64,000 nt of DNA, taken from Primorskyibacter sedentarius (GTDB lineage Bacteria; Pseudomonadota; Alphaproteobacteria; Rhodobacterales; Rhodobacteraceae). The notes under the pieces were generated by a model that made no database searches, had not been told where the DNA came from, and saw only the letters and a program-made list of their open reading frames with translations. The position numbers were made by a program, and so were the translations under genes. Positions 45,959 to 54,358 of the stretch are shown in pieces (the stretch's first letter is position 1; the number at the start of each line of letters is the position of its first letter). The stretch is taken from NCBI RefSeq assembly GCF_004342065.1, contig NZ_SLZU01000001.1:124001-188000 (forward strand), written 5' to 3'.

Positions 45959-47008
45959 TCATGCCGGTTCGGTCGCGCCAAGCGCGGCTTCGATCACGTC
46001 ACGGCGAATGTCGTCATGTTCAGCGATCACGACCAACCGGCCCTGCCGGGATTCGGCCCCTGTCCAGGGGCGGTCGAACTGATGCCGCACCCGTGCCCCG
46101 ACCGCTTGTACCAACAGGCGCATCGGCTTGCCCTGAACGGCGGCATAGCCTTTCACGCGCAGGATGTTGTGGTCATTCGCGAGCGCCTCGATCGCGCGTA
46201 CCAGCTGCGCCGGATCGGACAGTTCGGGAATATCGACAACGATGCTTTCGAAATCCTCGTGGTCGTGGTCATGCGCTTCGTCGTGGTGGCTGGGGCGCGC
46301 ATCCATGTCATCCTCGGCTGCGGCCTCCAGCCCCAGGATGATGCGCGGATCGATGACACCCTCGGCGACCTCGATCACCGGCAAGGTGCGCGGCGCCTCG
46401 GCGGCGATGATCGCCTTGGCCTTGGCCACGCCTTCAGGGCCCGCAAGGTCAGGCTTTGTCAGCAGCACGATATCGGCACAGGAGATCTGGTCCTCGAAGA
46501 CCTCGGACAGGGGCGTTTCGTGGTCGATGCTGTCATCGGCCTGCCGCTGCGCATCCACCGCCGCCACATTTGGCGCGAAACGACCCGCCGCAACGGCCTC
46601 GGCATCCGCGAGGGCAATCACGCCATCAACGGTGATCTTCGACCGGATATCGGGCCAGTCAAACGCCTTGAGCAGCGGTTTCGGCAAAGCCAGCCCGCTG
46701 GTCTCGATCAGGATGTGATCGGGACGCGGCTCCAGCGCCATCAGCGCCTCGATCGTGGGGATGAAATCGTCGGCCACGGTGCAGCAGATGCAGCCATTGG
46801 CCAGTTCCATGATGTTTTCGGCCGGGCAATCGGGGATCGCACAGCTTTTGAGGATCTCGCCATCGACGCCGACATCGCCGAATTCATTGACGACAATGGC
46901 AAGACGCTTGCCACCGGGGTTCTGCATCAGCTGACGGATCAGGGTGGTCTTTCCGGACCCCAGGAATCCGGTGACAACGGTTACGGGCAGCTTGGAGAAA
47001 TCAGTCAC
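45959..47008 (-). CDS. cobW: CobW-family G3E GTPase metallochaperone
   Basis: 349-residue GTPase. The P loop GFLGSGKTT (14-22), the metal-binding GCICC motif (Cys 73, 75, 76) and a His/Asp-rich stretch (about 225-245, HHDEAHDHDHED) are visible, with NKPD-like LLTKPDL. Position between DUF1636 and cobN under a B12 riboswitch suggests delivery of cobalt to CobN, as proposed for CobW; the zinc ZNG1-type role of relatives is the alternative. Confidence 0.93.
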   Translation of the reverse strand: MTDFSKLPVTVVTGFLGSGKTTLIRQLMQNPGGKRLAIVVNEFGDVGVDGEILKSCAIPDCPAENIMELANGCICCTVADDFIPTIEALMALEPRPDHILIETSGLALPKPLLKAFDWPDIRSKITVDGVIALADAEAVAAGRFAPNVAAVDAQRQADDSIDHETPLSEVFEDQISCADIVLLTKPDLAGPEGVAKAKAIIAAEAPRTLPVIEVAEGVIDPRIILGLEAAAEDDMDARPSHHDEAHDHDHEDFESIVVDIPELSDPAQLVRAIEALANDHNILRVKGYAAVQGKPMRLLVQAVGARVRHQFDRPWTGAESRQGRLVVIAEHDDIRRDVIEAALGATEPA

Positions 47009-47019
47009 GGGCGGGCCTC

Positions 47020-47421
47020 CTAGGCGGGATCAATGGGGTCAATCGGGGGGATACGCGCAATGCAGTTGCGCTTGAAATGCTCGGGCCGTTCGCGCCACGG
47101 GATCAGCCCGTCCGGCGTGGCATTGTAGCGGGACGCACCGTCCAGCAGCATCGCGGCTTGCGTGGTCTCGTCCAGCCCGCCGTAGACATAGGTCCAGCGG
47201 TTGCCGCCGCGCAGCGCAACGGTGCAGCCGGCCTCGCAGTTTTGCAGGCATTCAACGGCCCGCAAACGCACACCTTCGGGCAGCTCCCGCGCTGCCAGAT
47301 CGTCATACAGACGCTGGCCGGGGCGGCGCTCATCCTCGGGGGTTTCCTGTCCCCGGCGGCATTTCACGCAGACCAGAAGCTCTGTCTGGGCGATGCCCTT
47401 CGGGTCGTCGAGATCCTTCAT
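47020..47421 (-). CDS. DUF1636 metal-binding, thioredoxin-like ferredoxin family protein
   Basis: 133-residue protein with CVKC at 18-21 and C58-x3-C62-x3-C66 (ECLQNCEAGC), a spacing like that of 2Fe-2S thioredoxin-like proteins, plus an RNC near the C terminus. DUF1636 proteins often sit next to cobW and cobN. Role unknown; electron donor or metal handover to CobW are possibilities. It is the first gene after the second riboswitch, and ends 11 bases before cobW. A TCCTGC/GCAGGA inverted repeat in its leader could hide the weak AGGA ribosome site. Confidence 0.87.
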   Translation of the reverse strand: MKDLDDPKGIAQTELLVCVKCRRGQETPEDERRPGQRLYDDLAARELPEGVRLRAVECLQNCEAGCTVALRGGNRWTYVYGGLDETTQAAMLLDGASRYNATPDGLIPWRERPEHFKRNCIARIPPIDPIDPA

Positions 47422-47528
47422 GCGCGATCACGTGTCCTGCGTCGTTGGAACGGGGCAAAGTGCAGGATCGCCCGAAGAAAGGGCATTGAACCTGACACCA
47501 GAACACCCCGTCCGGTTGCGATGTCATT

Positions 47529-47716
47529 CAGCTGGCAGGTCTCCCGGCTTGCGGATCTCGATCAGGTGGTCCTGATCTGCGGTGCCCCGTCCTTCCCAGC
47601 CTGTCAGGCCAGTGGTTCGGAACCCTTTCCGGTCACGGTCGCGGGGGCGGCTGCTTTGACCCGAAGACGTTCAGGCGCTGCATTCCCTTTTCACCTGTTT
47701 ACACAGGCACCAGCTT
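47529..47716 (-). ncRNA. Cobalamin riboswitch controlling the main cob operon
   Basis: Read on the minus strand, the conserved blocks occur in order: AAAAGGGAATGCAG, CCGCCCCCGCGACCGTGACCGG, CCACTGGCCTG, CTGGGAAGG and the B12 box GGGAGACCTGCC. P1 can form between 47710-47715 (AGCTGG) and 47530-47535 (CCAGCT). It sits 108 bases upstream of the DUF1636 start. Cobalamin binding is expected to repress DUF1636-cobW-cobN and the downstream cob genes. Confidence 0.92.
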
Positions 47717-47722
47717 GATGCC

Positions 47723-47751
47723 AGATGCGCCTCAATCCTGGGGTTTGTCAA
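47723..47751 (-). promoter_or_regulatory. Candidate promoter of the riboswitch-controlled cob operon
   Basis: On the minus strand a perfect TTGACA (47751-47746) is followed after 17 bases by GCATCT (47728-47723). Initiation 7 bases further on falls at about 47716, exactly where the riboswitch P1 helix begins. The promoter occupies the short gap before the divergent cobO gene (ATG 47767). Confidence 0.5.
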
Positions 47752-47766
47752 GCAGAGGTCCGCGCC

Positions 47767-48378
47767 ATGAGCGATGAAATCACCGTCCGCCACAATGAGA
47801 AGATGCGCAAGATCAAGGCCGCGCGCGACAAGATGATGGAAACCAAGACCGAAGAAAAAGGCCTGATCGTGGTGCATACCGGGCCCGGCAAGGGCAAATC
47901 CTCTGCCGGGTTCGGCATGATCATGCGCTGCATCGCCCACGAGATGCCCGCGGCCGTCGTGCAGTTCATCAAGGGCAACTGGGACACGGGCGAGAAGACC
48001 TTCCTGCGCGAACGGTTTGCCAAGGAGGTACGATTCTTCGTCTCGGGCGAGGGGTTCACCTGGGAAACGCAGGACCGCGAGCGCGACATCGCGGCGGCGC
48101 AGAATGGCTGGAAGATCGCCAAGGAACAGATCCTTGATCCCGAAATCCAGTTCGTTCTGCTGGACGAGATCAACATCGCCCTGCGCTACGACTATATCGA
48201 TATTGACGAGGTGGTGGACTTTCTGCTGACCGAGAAACCCGCGATGACGCATGTCTGCCTGACCGGCCGCAATGCCAAGCCGGAACTGATCGAGGCGGCA
48301 GATCTGGTCACCGAAATGACCTTGCTCAAGCATCCGTTCCGCGATGGGGTCAAGGCGCAGAAGGGGGTGGAGTTCTGA
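47767..48378 (+). CDS. cobO: Cob(I)yrinic acid a,c-diamide adenosyltransferase
   Basis: 203-residue CobA/CobO-type corrinoid adenosyltransferase. The P loop HTGPGKGKSSAGFG and the later FVLLDEINIALRYDYID fit the family. It attaches the adenosyl group to the cobalt. ATG 47767 has GCAGAGG upstream. It is divergent from the riboswitch operon with only about 50 bases to the predicted transcription start, and it overlaps the next gene by one base. Confidence 0.95.
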   Translation: MSDEITVRHNEKMRKIKAARDKMMETKTEEKGLIVVHTGPGKGKSSAGFGMIMRCIAHEMPAAVVQFIKGNWDTGEKTFLRERFAKEVRFFVSGEGFTWETQDRERDIAAAQNGWKIAKEQILDPEIQFVLLDEINIALRYDYIDIDEVVDFLLTEKPAMTHVCLTGRNAKPELIEAADLVTEMTLLKHPFRDGVKAQKGVEF

Positions 48379-48728
48379 TGGCCGTCAAACGCCTGCTGAC
48401 AGAGTTCGGCATGGGAAGCTCCCTGCGCCGACAGGACTATACCGAGGCCGCCACCCGCGCCGTGAAAGACGCGCTGTGGCACAATTCGATCAATCTGGCG
48501 GAGCTTTTCGGCAAGCAAAAGACCGAGATGCAGATCACCGTGGATGTCGGCGTGGCCCAGCCCGACCGCGTGGATGTGGCGGCCGTCAAGGCGGTCTTTC
48601 CCTACGGGCAGGTCACCGTGAACGTCACCCAGGGCGGCCTGGACGTGCCCCGCCCCGACGGCGACGGCAATCCGACGGTCATGGCCAATGTGGCAATCTC
48701 TGTCGCACTTGATGTGGAGGGTGCATGA
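48378..48728 (+). CDS. Lin0512 family protein, first tandem copy
   Basis: 116-residue cytosolic protein of the Lin0512 family. It begins VKRLLTEFGMGSSLRRQDYT and has ITVDVGVAQPDRVDV and a C-terminal VTQGGLDVPRPDG. Function unknown. It is paralogous to the next gene: both share the FGMG/EMGMG start, an ALxHNSI/ALRHSSI helix and a GGL motif. It starts one base inside cobO and ends overlapping the second copy, so all four genes cobO-Lin0512-Lin0512-cobQ are one unit. Confidence 0.85.
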   Translation: MAVKRLLTEFGMGSSLRRQDYTEAATRAVKDALWHNSINLAELFGKQKTEMQITVDVGVAQPDRVDVAAVKAVFPYGQVTVNVTQGGLDVPRPDGDGNPTVMANVAISVALDVEGA

Positions 48729-49066
48729 TGCAGCGTTTCATCATCGAAATGGGCATGGGCAACGACCTGCACGGGCAGGATTACACCAAGGCCGCAGGCC
48801 GCGCGATCGAAGATGCGTTGCGCCATTCGTCGATCCCGCTGTTCGGCGCCTTGGGGCTGGGCCATGATGCGATGCGCGTGCAGGTAACCGTCGGCGTGCA
48901 AGAGCCCGAGGCGGTCGATTGCGACACGCTTGCCGCCACCCTGCCCCGCGGCCGCGCCGAGGTGCGGGCCGTGAAAGGCGGGCTGAACGTGACCAACCCC
49001 GATACCGGCGAGTTGACCGTGATCGCGCAGGCCGCAGTCGAAGCGTTCTTGCCGAAACAGGTCTGA
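48725..49066 (+). CDS. Lin0512 family protein, second tandem copy
   Basis: 113-residue paralogue of the preceding protein: FIIEMGMGNDLHGQDYTKAA at the start, VQVTVGVQEPEAVDC in the middle and VKGGLNVTNPDTGEL near the end. The two copies are clearly divergent in the loops, so they may form a hetero-oligomer. Start ATG 48725 overlaps the previous stop; the next codon is also ATG (48728). It ends three bases before cobQ. A role in corrinoid metabolism is suggested only by position. Confidence 0.84.
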   Translation: MMQRFIIEMGMGNDLHGQDYTKAAGRAIEDALRHSSIPLFGALGLGHDAMRVQVTVGVQEPEAVDCDTLAATLPRGRAEVRAVKGGLNVTNPDTGELTVIAQAAVEAFLPKQV

Positions 49067-49069
49067 CCC

Positions 49070-50515
49070 ATGTCCCGCGCGCTGATGATCCAGGGCACCG
49101 GCAGCAATGTCGGCAAGTCAATGCTGGTCGCAGGGCTGTGCCGGGCAGCGCGCAGGCGTGGGGTGTCAGTGGCCCCCTTCAAGCCGCAGAACATGTCCAA
49201 CAATGCCGCCGTGACCGCCAATGGGGGCGAGATTGGCCGCGCGCAGGCGTTGCAGGCGCTGGCCTGCGGGCTGCCACTACATACCGATATGAACCCTGTC
49301 CTGCTGAAGCCGGAAACGGATGTGGGGGCGCAGGTCATCGTGCAGGGGCAACGCCTGACCACGGCAAAGGCGCGCGATTATTTCAGGCTGAAGCCGCAAT
49401 TGATGGGCGCCGTTCTGGAAAGCTTTGCCCGGCTGAAACAGGCGCATGATCTGGTGATCGTCGAAGGGGCTGGCAGCCCGGCAGAGGTCAACCTGCGCAA
49501 GAACGACATCGCCAATATGGGCTTTGCCCGCGCTGCCGATGTGCCAGTGATCCTGACGGGCGACATCGACCGGGGCGGCGTGATCGCGCAGATCGTCGGC
49601 ACGCAAGCGGTGATCGACGCAGAGGATGCGGCACTCGTCGCGGGATTCCTGATCAACAAGTTTCGCGGTGATCCCAGCCTTTTCGATGACGGCTATGCGA
49701 TGATCGAGGCGCGGACCGGCTGGCGCGGCTATGGCGTGGCGCCGTGGTTTCCAGAGGCGTGGAAACTGCCGGCAGAGGACGCGTTGGATGTGGCGGCCCC
49801 CTCGCGCAGTCAGGGTCTGCATATTGTTTGCCTCTGCCTGTCGCGGATGGCCAATTTCGACGATCTGGACCCCCTTGCGCAGGAACCGGGCGTGCGGCTG
49901 ACGATGCTGCGGGCGGGCCAGCCCATTCCCGGCGACGCGGATCTGGTGATCCTGCCCGGCACGAAATCAACGCGCGGCGATCTGGCCTTCCTGCGCGCGC
50001 AGGGCTGGGATGTGGACCTTCTCGCGCATGTCCGGCGTGGCGGGCACGTTCTGGGCATTTGCGGCGGCTACCAGATGCTTGGCCACACGGTGTCCGACCC
50101 CGACGGCATCGAAGGCGTCCCCGGCAGCGATGCGGGGCTTGGCCTGTTGGATATTGATACGGTTATGACCCCTGCCAAACGGCTGACAAATGTCGCGGCG
50201 ACCCATTGTGCCAGCGGGCAGGCCTTTCGCGGATATGAAATTCACATCGGCAAAAGCGATGGCCCTGACAGGGCGCGCCCCTTCGCCTGTGCCGAAGGTC
50301 TTCCGGAAGGCGCGATTTCAAGCTGCAGAAAGGTGCAGGGAAGCTATCTGCACGGAATGTTCGCGGATGACGCGTTCCGGGCGGCGTGGCTTTCGGAATT
50401 CGGCGCGACCTCCTGCACAAGCTATGACGCCACGGTCGAAGCAACCCTGGACAAGCTCGCCGATCACCTTGAGGCGCATCTTGATGTAGCGGGTCTGCTA
50501 GCGGCTGCGCGTTAG
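49070..50515 (+). CDS. cobQ: Cobyric acid synthase
   Basis: 481-residue glutamine-dependent amidase for the b, d, e and g side chains. The N-terminal domain has [14 protein letters not shown] (P loop), [10 protein letters not shown] and [13 protein letters not shown]; the C-terminal GATase domain has Cys in [12 protein letters not shown] and a final YLHGMF. Its 3' end overlaps the convergent cobC by 18 bases. Confidence 0.96.
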   Translation: MSRALMIQGTGSNVGKSMLVAGLCRAARRRGVSVAPFKPQNMSNNAAVTANGGEIGRAQALQALACGLPLHTDMNPVLLKPETDVGAQVIVQGQRLTTAKARDYFRLKPQLMGAVLESFARLKQAHDLVIVEGAGSPAEVNLRKNDIANMGFARAADVPVILTGDIDRGGVIAQIVGTQAVIDAEDAALVAGFLINKFRGDPSLFDDGYAMIEARTGWRGYGVAPWFPEAWKLPAEDALDVAAPSRSQGLHIVCLCLSRMANFDDLDPLAQEPGVRLTMLRAGQPIPGDADLVILPGTKSTRGDLAFLRAQGWDVDLLAHVRRGGHVLGICGGYQMLGHTVSDPDGIEGVPGSDAGLGLLDIDTVMTPAKRLTNVAATHCASGQAFRGYEIHIGKSDGPDRARPFACAEGLPEGAISSCRKVQGSYLHGMFADDAFRAAWLSEFGATSCTSYDATVEATLDKLADHLEAHLDVAGLLAAAR

Positions 50516-51487
50516 CGTCTGATCCCCGGACATGGCACGTTCCAAACGCGCCCAACCGTCCTCACTTCCGGGCAGGCCAAGGCGCAGCCAGCTTTCGGAA
50601 TACGGGAAAACCCGCGACCAGATCCTGCCCCGTGCCAACCGGGTCTGCGCGGCATTGGCATCGCCGGTATCATAGGTACGAAAGAGCGGCGTACCGCCCA
50701 CCAGCCGCCATCCTGCCTTGCTGGCCAAGCTGTCGAGGCGTTCTGCATCCTGCGTCAACCGCCGACGGGTCGCGGCTTGCCAGCTTTGGTCCGCCAATGC
50801 CGCGCTGCCTGTCACGATCGCCGGGCCATTGACTGCCCACGGGCCGGCCAGCGCGCGCAACCTGTCCGCAAGCTCCGCCCCCGTGACAGCAAAGCCCAGT
50901 CGCAGACCGGCAAGCCCGTAGAATTTGCCAAAGGACCGCAGAACGACGATGCCGTTTTCCTCCGGCCCAAGATGCGGGCAAAGAGAGCCCGCCGGGTCGG
51001 TATCGCCAAAGCTTTCATCCACGATAAGTAGTCCAACACTCTTGCTCAGCTCCAGCAAGGATTGCGGCGTCCAGACACGCCCATCCGGGTTGTTCGGGCT
51101 TACCACGGTCACAAGATCGGCCCCTGCCCCGTCGGCGGGATCGTCGATCATGGTCACCTGCCAGCCCTGCGCGCGCAAAGCGGCGGCGTGTTCGTTATAG
51201 GTTGGCCCGACGATAGAGGCCCGTCCCGGCCCAGCAAGGCGCGGAACGAGTTGAATCGCGGCCTGCGCGCCTGCCAGCGCAACCACCTCCGCCGTCGTGC
51301 CGTAGACCGTGGCGGCGATACGCTCCAGACCCGCTGTTTCGGTCTTTGTGGGCAGTTTCGCCCAGACGGAATCTGGCAGGGGGGGCAGCGGATACGGCAC
51401 CGGGTTGATCCCGGTGGACAGGTCAAGCCAGTCGCCCGCGCCATATTCCTGCATCGCCCGGTCAAGATCGCCGCCATGATCACGCAT
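50498..51487 (-). CDS. cobC: L-threonine-O-3-phosphate decarboxylase
   Basis: 329-residue PLP-dependent fold-type I enzyme (P. denitrificans name CobC; Salmonella CobD) providing (R)-1-amino-2-propanol phosphate for the nucleotide loop. The start [13 protein letters not shown] and [12 protein letters not shown] are typical, the PLP lysine lies in [16 protein letters not shown]. It follows cobD with no gap. The kinase that would supply threonine phosphate is two genes upstream. Confidence 0.94.
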   Translation of the reverse strand: MRDHGGDLDRAMQEYGAGDWLDLSTGINPVPYPLPPLPDSVWAKLPTKTETAGLERIAATVYGTTAEVVALAGAQAAIQLVPRLAGPGRASIVGPTYNEHAAALRAQGWQVTMIDDPADGAGADLVTVVSPNNPDGRVWTPQSLLELSKSVGLLIVDESFGDTDPAGSLCPHLGPEENGIVVLRSFGKFYGLAGLRLGFAVTGAELADRLRALAGPWAVNGPAIVTGSAALADQSWQAATRRRLTQDAERLDSLASKAGWRLVGGTPLFRTYDTGDANAAQTRLARGRIWSRVFPYSESWLRLGLPGSEDGWARLERAMSGDQTLTRSR

Positions 51488-52432
51488 TCACATTCCCCAT
51501 ATCCCGACGCAGATCGCCAATAGCATCAGCAGTGCAAACATCGCCCGGCGGAAAAGCGCAAGCCCCCGCACCACGTCCCGGGCCTGCGGATCGGGCGCTT
51601 CGCCATTCAGCCAGGGCTCTTGCGAAATGCGGTCACCATAGACGCGCGGGCCGGACAGGCGCACGTTCAGCGCCCCCGCCATGGCAGCCTCGGGCCAGCC
51701 GGCATTGGGCGAGCGATGATGGCGGGCATCCCGCGAAACGGCGCGCAACGCCTTGCCCGCCCGCCCCGAGACCAGCGCGAAGAGCAGCCCCGTGATGCGG
51801 GCGGGGACCAGATTGGCCAGATCGTCCAGTCGAGCGGCGATCTTGCCGAAATACTCGTAGCGCGTATTGCGGTGCCCGATCATCGAATCGAGCGTGTTGA
51901 TCGCCTTGTAGGCGGCAATGCCCGGCAGCCCAGCGACCACACCCCAGAACACCGGCGCCACGATCCCGTCGGACGTATTCTCGGCCAGGCTTTCCAACGC
52001 AGCACGAGACACGCCAGCGGCGTCAAGCTGTGCCGGATCGCGCCCGACGATCATCGAAACGGCGTGCCGGGCGCCCGCCATATCCCCCTCGGCCAGCGGT
52101 CGGGCCACGGCGGCGACATGGTCATGCATTGACCGAAGAGCGACCAGCGGCCAGGCCAGAACGCCGCCGAGGATCACCCCCGGCAGGCCGTCCGGCAGCA
52201 GGAACTGGGCAATGCCTGCAAGCAGAAGCACGCAGCCCAGAACGGCCACAACCGTCAGCGCACCACGGGACAGGCGCGCGCGCGGGGGGCCTTCGTTCCA
52301 ACGCGCCTCCAGCCAGCTGATGAAAGCGCCGATCCACGTCACCGGGTGCCCGATCCGGCGAAACAGCGCCTCCGGCCAGCCGATCGCGACATCCAGCACG
52401 CAGGCGACAAGCATCATCGCGGCAAAGCTCAT
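51488..52432 (-). CDS. cobD: Adenosylcobinamide-phosphate synthase (CbiB type)
   Basis: 314-residue inner-membrane protein (P. denitrificans CobD; Salmonella CbiB) joining adenosylcobyric acid with the aminopropanol linker. LDVAIGWPEALFRRIGHPVTWIG at the start, AENTSDGIVAPVFWG and NTLDSMIGHRN are the hallmark blocks; about five helices. ATG 52432 overlaps the stop of the upstream kinase gene. Confidence 0.95.
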   Translation of the reverse strand: MSFAAMMLVACVLDVAIGWPEALFRRIGHPVTWIGAFISWLEARWNEGPPRARLSRGALTVVAVLGCVLLLAGIAQFLLPDGLPGVILGGVLAWPLVALRSMHDHVAAVARPLAEGDMAGARHAVSMIVGRDPAQLDAAGVSRAALESLAENTSDGIVAPVFWGVVAGLPGIAAYKAINTLDSMIGHRNTRYEYFGKIAARLDDLANLVPARITGLLFALVSGRAGKALRAVSRDARHHRSPNAGWPEAAMAGALNVRLSGPRVYGDRISQEPWLNGEAPDPQARDVVRGLALFRRAMFALLMLLAICVGIWGM

Positions 52433-53217
52433 GATCCGCCCCCGGTTTCGAAGCTGAGCACATGGGCATACCCGGCAGAGCGGAGCGCAGCCTCTGCGCC
52501 CTGCGGCACGGTGCCCGGCGCAAAGATCAGCCCACGCGCGGAGCCGGTATGGGCCCGCAGATATCCATACGCACCGAGCGCTTGCGCGAGCGCCTCTGTC
52601 GGGTCGCCCTCAGGCCCGCGCAGGGCGGTGCACCGCCGGGCAGATGCCGTGGCCATGCGGGCGAGCCCTTCAATCCCGATCCCAGCCTGCAAGCCGGTTG
52701 CAAGGTCCGAGATATCGGGAAAATCGAGATCAGCAGGGTCCGTTTTCACCGGCGCGCCCCAGAACCCACCGATGATTTCGGCCTTGGGGAGCGGGGCCAC
52801 CGATGCAAGAACGCGGCCTTCCCTCGGGGCCCACAACACGCCATCCGGCCGCGCAAGCATAAGCGGATCACTTGCGCCTTCGACCTTGATGCAGGCATCA
52901 ATCAAGGCATCCTCCTGCCCGCCCGCGGCGCGCGCCAGCGCCACCAGCGCCGCGGTGGAGGCCCCGGCCCCGCCGCCTGCGGGCATGGTTGCGGTGATGG
53001 AAAATCTGCCAGCCGTCCCGCCGACATGGCTCAGAAACGCCCGCGCCCGTGGCAGATCAAGAATGGCGGGGTCCTGATCCAGCGCAAGGCCCCCCGCGTC
53101 CACGCGGCGTATGTCGACATGCACCGCACGGCAGGCAACGGTCAGCAGGGCCAGCGGCCCATCCGGCCCCAGCCTGCCCTGCACCCATTCGCCAAAATGC
53201 CCGAAAACCCGCGTCAC
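52429..53217 (-). CDS. GHMP-family kinase, PduX/BluE-like, probable L-threonine kinase
   Basis: 262-residue GHMP kinase: FGHFGEWVQGR at the start and the ATP-binding MPAGGGAGASTAALVALAR (about 78-96). PduX makes L-threonine phosphate for the aminopropanol linker, and R. capsulatus BluE is needed for the same linker (established). Its place directly before cobD and cobC, with 4-base overlaps on both sides, fits that role. Specificity is inferred. Confidence 0.85.
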   Translation of the reverse strand: MTRVFGHFGEWVQGRLGPDGPLALLTVACRAVHVDIRRVDAGGLALDQDPAILDLPRARAFLSHVGGTAGRFSITATMPAGGGAGASTAALVALARAAGGQEDALIDACIKVEGASDPLMLARPDGVLWAPREGRVLASVAPLPKAEIIGGFWGAPVKTDPADLDFPDISDLATGLQAGIGIEGLARMATASARRCTALRGPEGDPTEALAQALGAYGYLRAHTGSARGLIFAPGTVPQGAEAALRSAGYAHVLSFETGGGS

Positions 53218-53825
53218 TTCGGCACGATCCGTTCGTTGGTCCGCACCACCGACAAACCGCCCGCGTGGCAGCGCAGACGGGTCAGCGACAGTGGTTCAAT
53301 CTCGAATGACAGGCCCAGATGCGGCTGCCCCAGTGCAAGCCCGAGTGCTGCGCGTGCGGTTCCGGCATGGGCGACAACGGCGATCGGTCCGCTCTGTTGA
53401 ACCTGCCGGAACAGGCCCCTCAATGCCGGTTCGGTCCGCGCCACCATATCCACGAAACTTTCCCCGCCCGTCGCCCGGATCCGGGCCAGATCCTCCAGCG
53501 CCATTGGTCCCAGATCGGGCAGATCGGCAAAGGCCATGCCGTCCTGCATCCCGAAATCCTGCTCCCACAGGCGCGCGTCGATCTGCGGGGTGACATCCGG
53601 GAACAGCGCGCCTGCCGTCTGCCTGCATCTCAGCGCAGGACTTACGACTGGCGTGACACCCGCCAGAGCCGCCTTCAAGGGGCGCAACGCCGTCGCATCG
53701 GGAAGACGCGCCGCCACATCCGTGCGCCCGCACAGCCGCCCGCCATGATCGGCCGGGGCGTGGCGTATCAGGACCAACTCGTCACGTGCAATCTCGACCA
53801 ATGCGCTCTTTCCTCTTTGCGGCAT
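53214..53825 (-). CDS. Histidine phosphatase family protein, probable alpha-ribazole phosphatase
   Basis: 203-residue phosphoglycerate-mutase-like phosphatase. The phospho-acceptor His lies in LVLIRHAPA and the second His in VVAHAGTARAAL; WEQDFGMQDG is the usual middle motif. In this context the likely substrate is alpha-ribazole phosphate or cobalamin phosphate, as for Salmonella CobC. The start is ATG 53825, but a TTG at 53801 with GAGGAA upstream is also possible. The end overlaps the kinase gene by 4 bases. Confidence 0.84.
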   Translation of the reverse strand: MPQRGKSALVEIARDELVLIRHAPADHGGRLCGRTDVAARLPDATALRPLKAALAGVTPVVSPALRCRQTAGALFPDVTPQIDARLWEQDFGMQDGMAFADLPDLGPMALEDLARIRATGGESFVDMVARTEPALRGLFRQVQQSGPIAVVAHAGTARAALGLALGQPHLGLSFEIEPLSLTRLRCHAGGLSVVRTNERIVPK

Positions 53826-53845
53826 TTCTGAAATGTCACGCCCTC

Positions 53846-54358
53846 ATGGGAAAGTCGATTCTAATCACCGGCGGCGCCCGGTCCGGCAAAAGCACCCTTG
53901 CAGAGCGCATGACATTGCAGCTTGGCGTGCCCGCGATCTATATCGCCACGGCTCAGGCACATGACGATGAAATGGCGGAACGCATTGCACAACATCAGGC
54001 GCGCAGGGGGCCCGAATGGCAGACGGTTTCCGAACCGTTCGACCTGCCCCGTGCCCTTGCTGAAACGGATGGTCAGGGACCAAGGCTTGTCGATTGCCTG
54101 ACGCTTTGGCTGACGAACCTGATGCTGGACGGGCGCGACTGGATGGCGGCCACCGATGACCTTCGTAGGACGCTGGCGCAGCAGAAGACGCCCGTGATCT
54201 TTGTGACCAACGAGGTTGGCGCTGGCATCGTCCCTGAAAACAAGCTTGCGCGCGACTTTCGCGATGCCGCAGGTCTGCTCAATCAACGCATGGCAACAGC
54301 TTGCGACGAACTCTGGTTCTGCGTCGCGGGCCACCCGATGAAGGTAAAACCCCAATGA
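53846..54358 (+). CDS. cobP: Adenosylcobinamide kinase / adenosylcobinamide-phosphate guanylyltransferase
   Basis: 170-residue bifunctional enzyme (also called CobU). The P loop ITGGARSGKST lies at residues 7-17; the guanylylated His is in RIAQHQARRGPEW; LVDCLTLWLTNL and FVTNEVGAGIVPEN follow. ATG 53846 is the family start. It is divergent from the phosphatase gene with only 20 bases between start codons. Its stop overlaps the next gene by 4 bases. Confidence 0.95.
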   Translation: MGKSILITGGARSGKSTLAERMTLQLGVPAIYIATAQAHDDEMAERIAQHQARRGPEWQTVSEPFDLPRALAETDGQGPRLVDCLTLWLTNLMLDGRDWMAATDDLRRTLAQQKTPVIFVTNEVGAGIVPENKLARDFRDAAGLLNQRMATACDELWFCVAGHPMKVKPQ

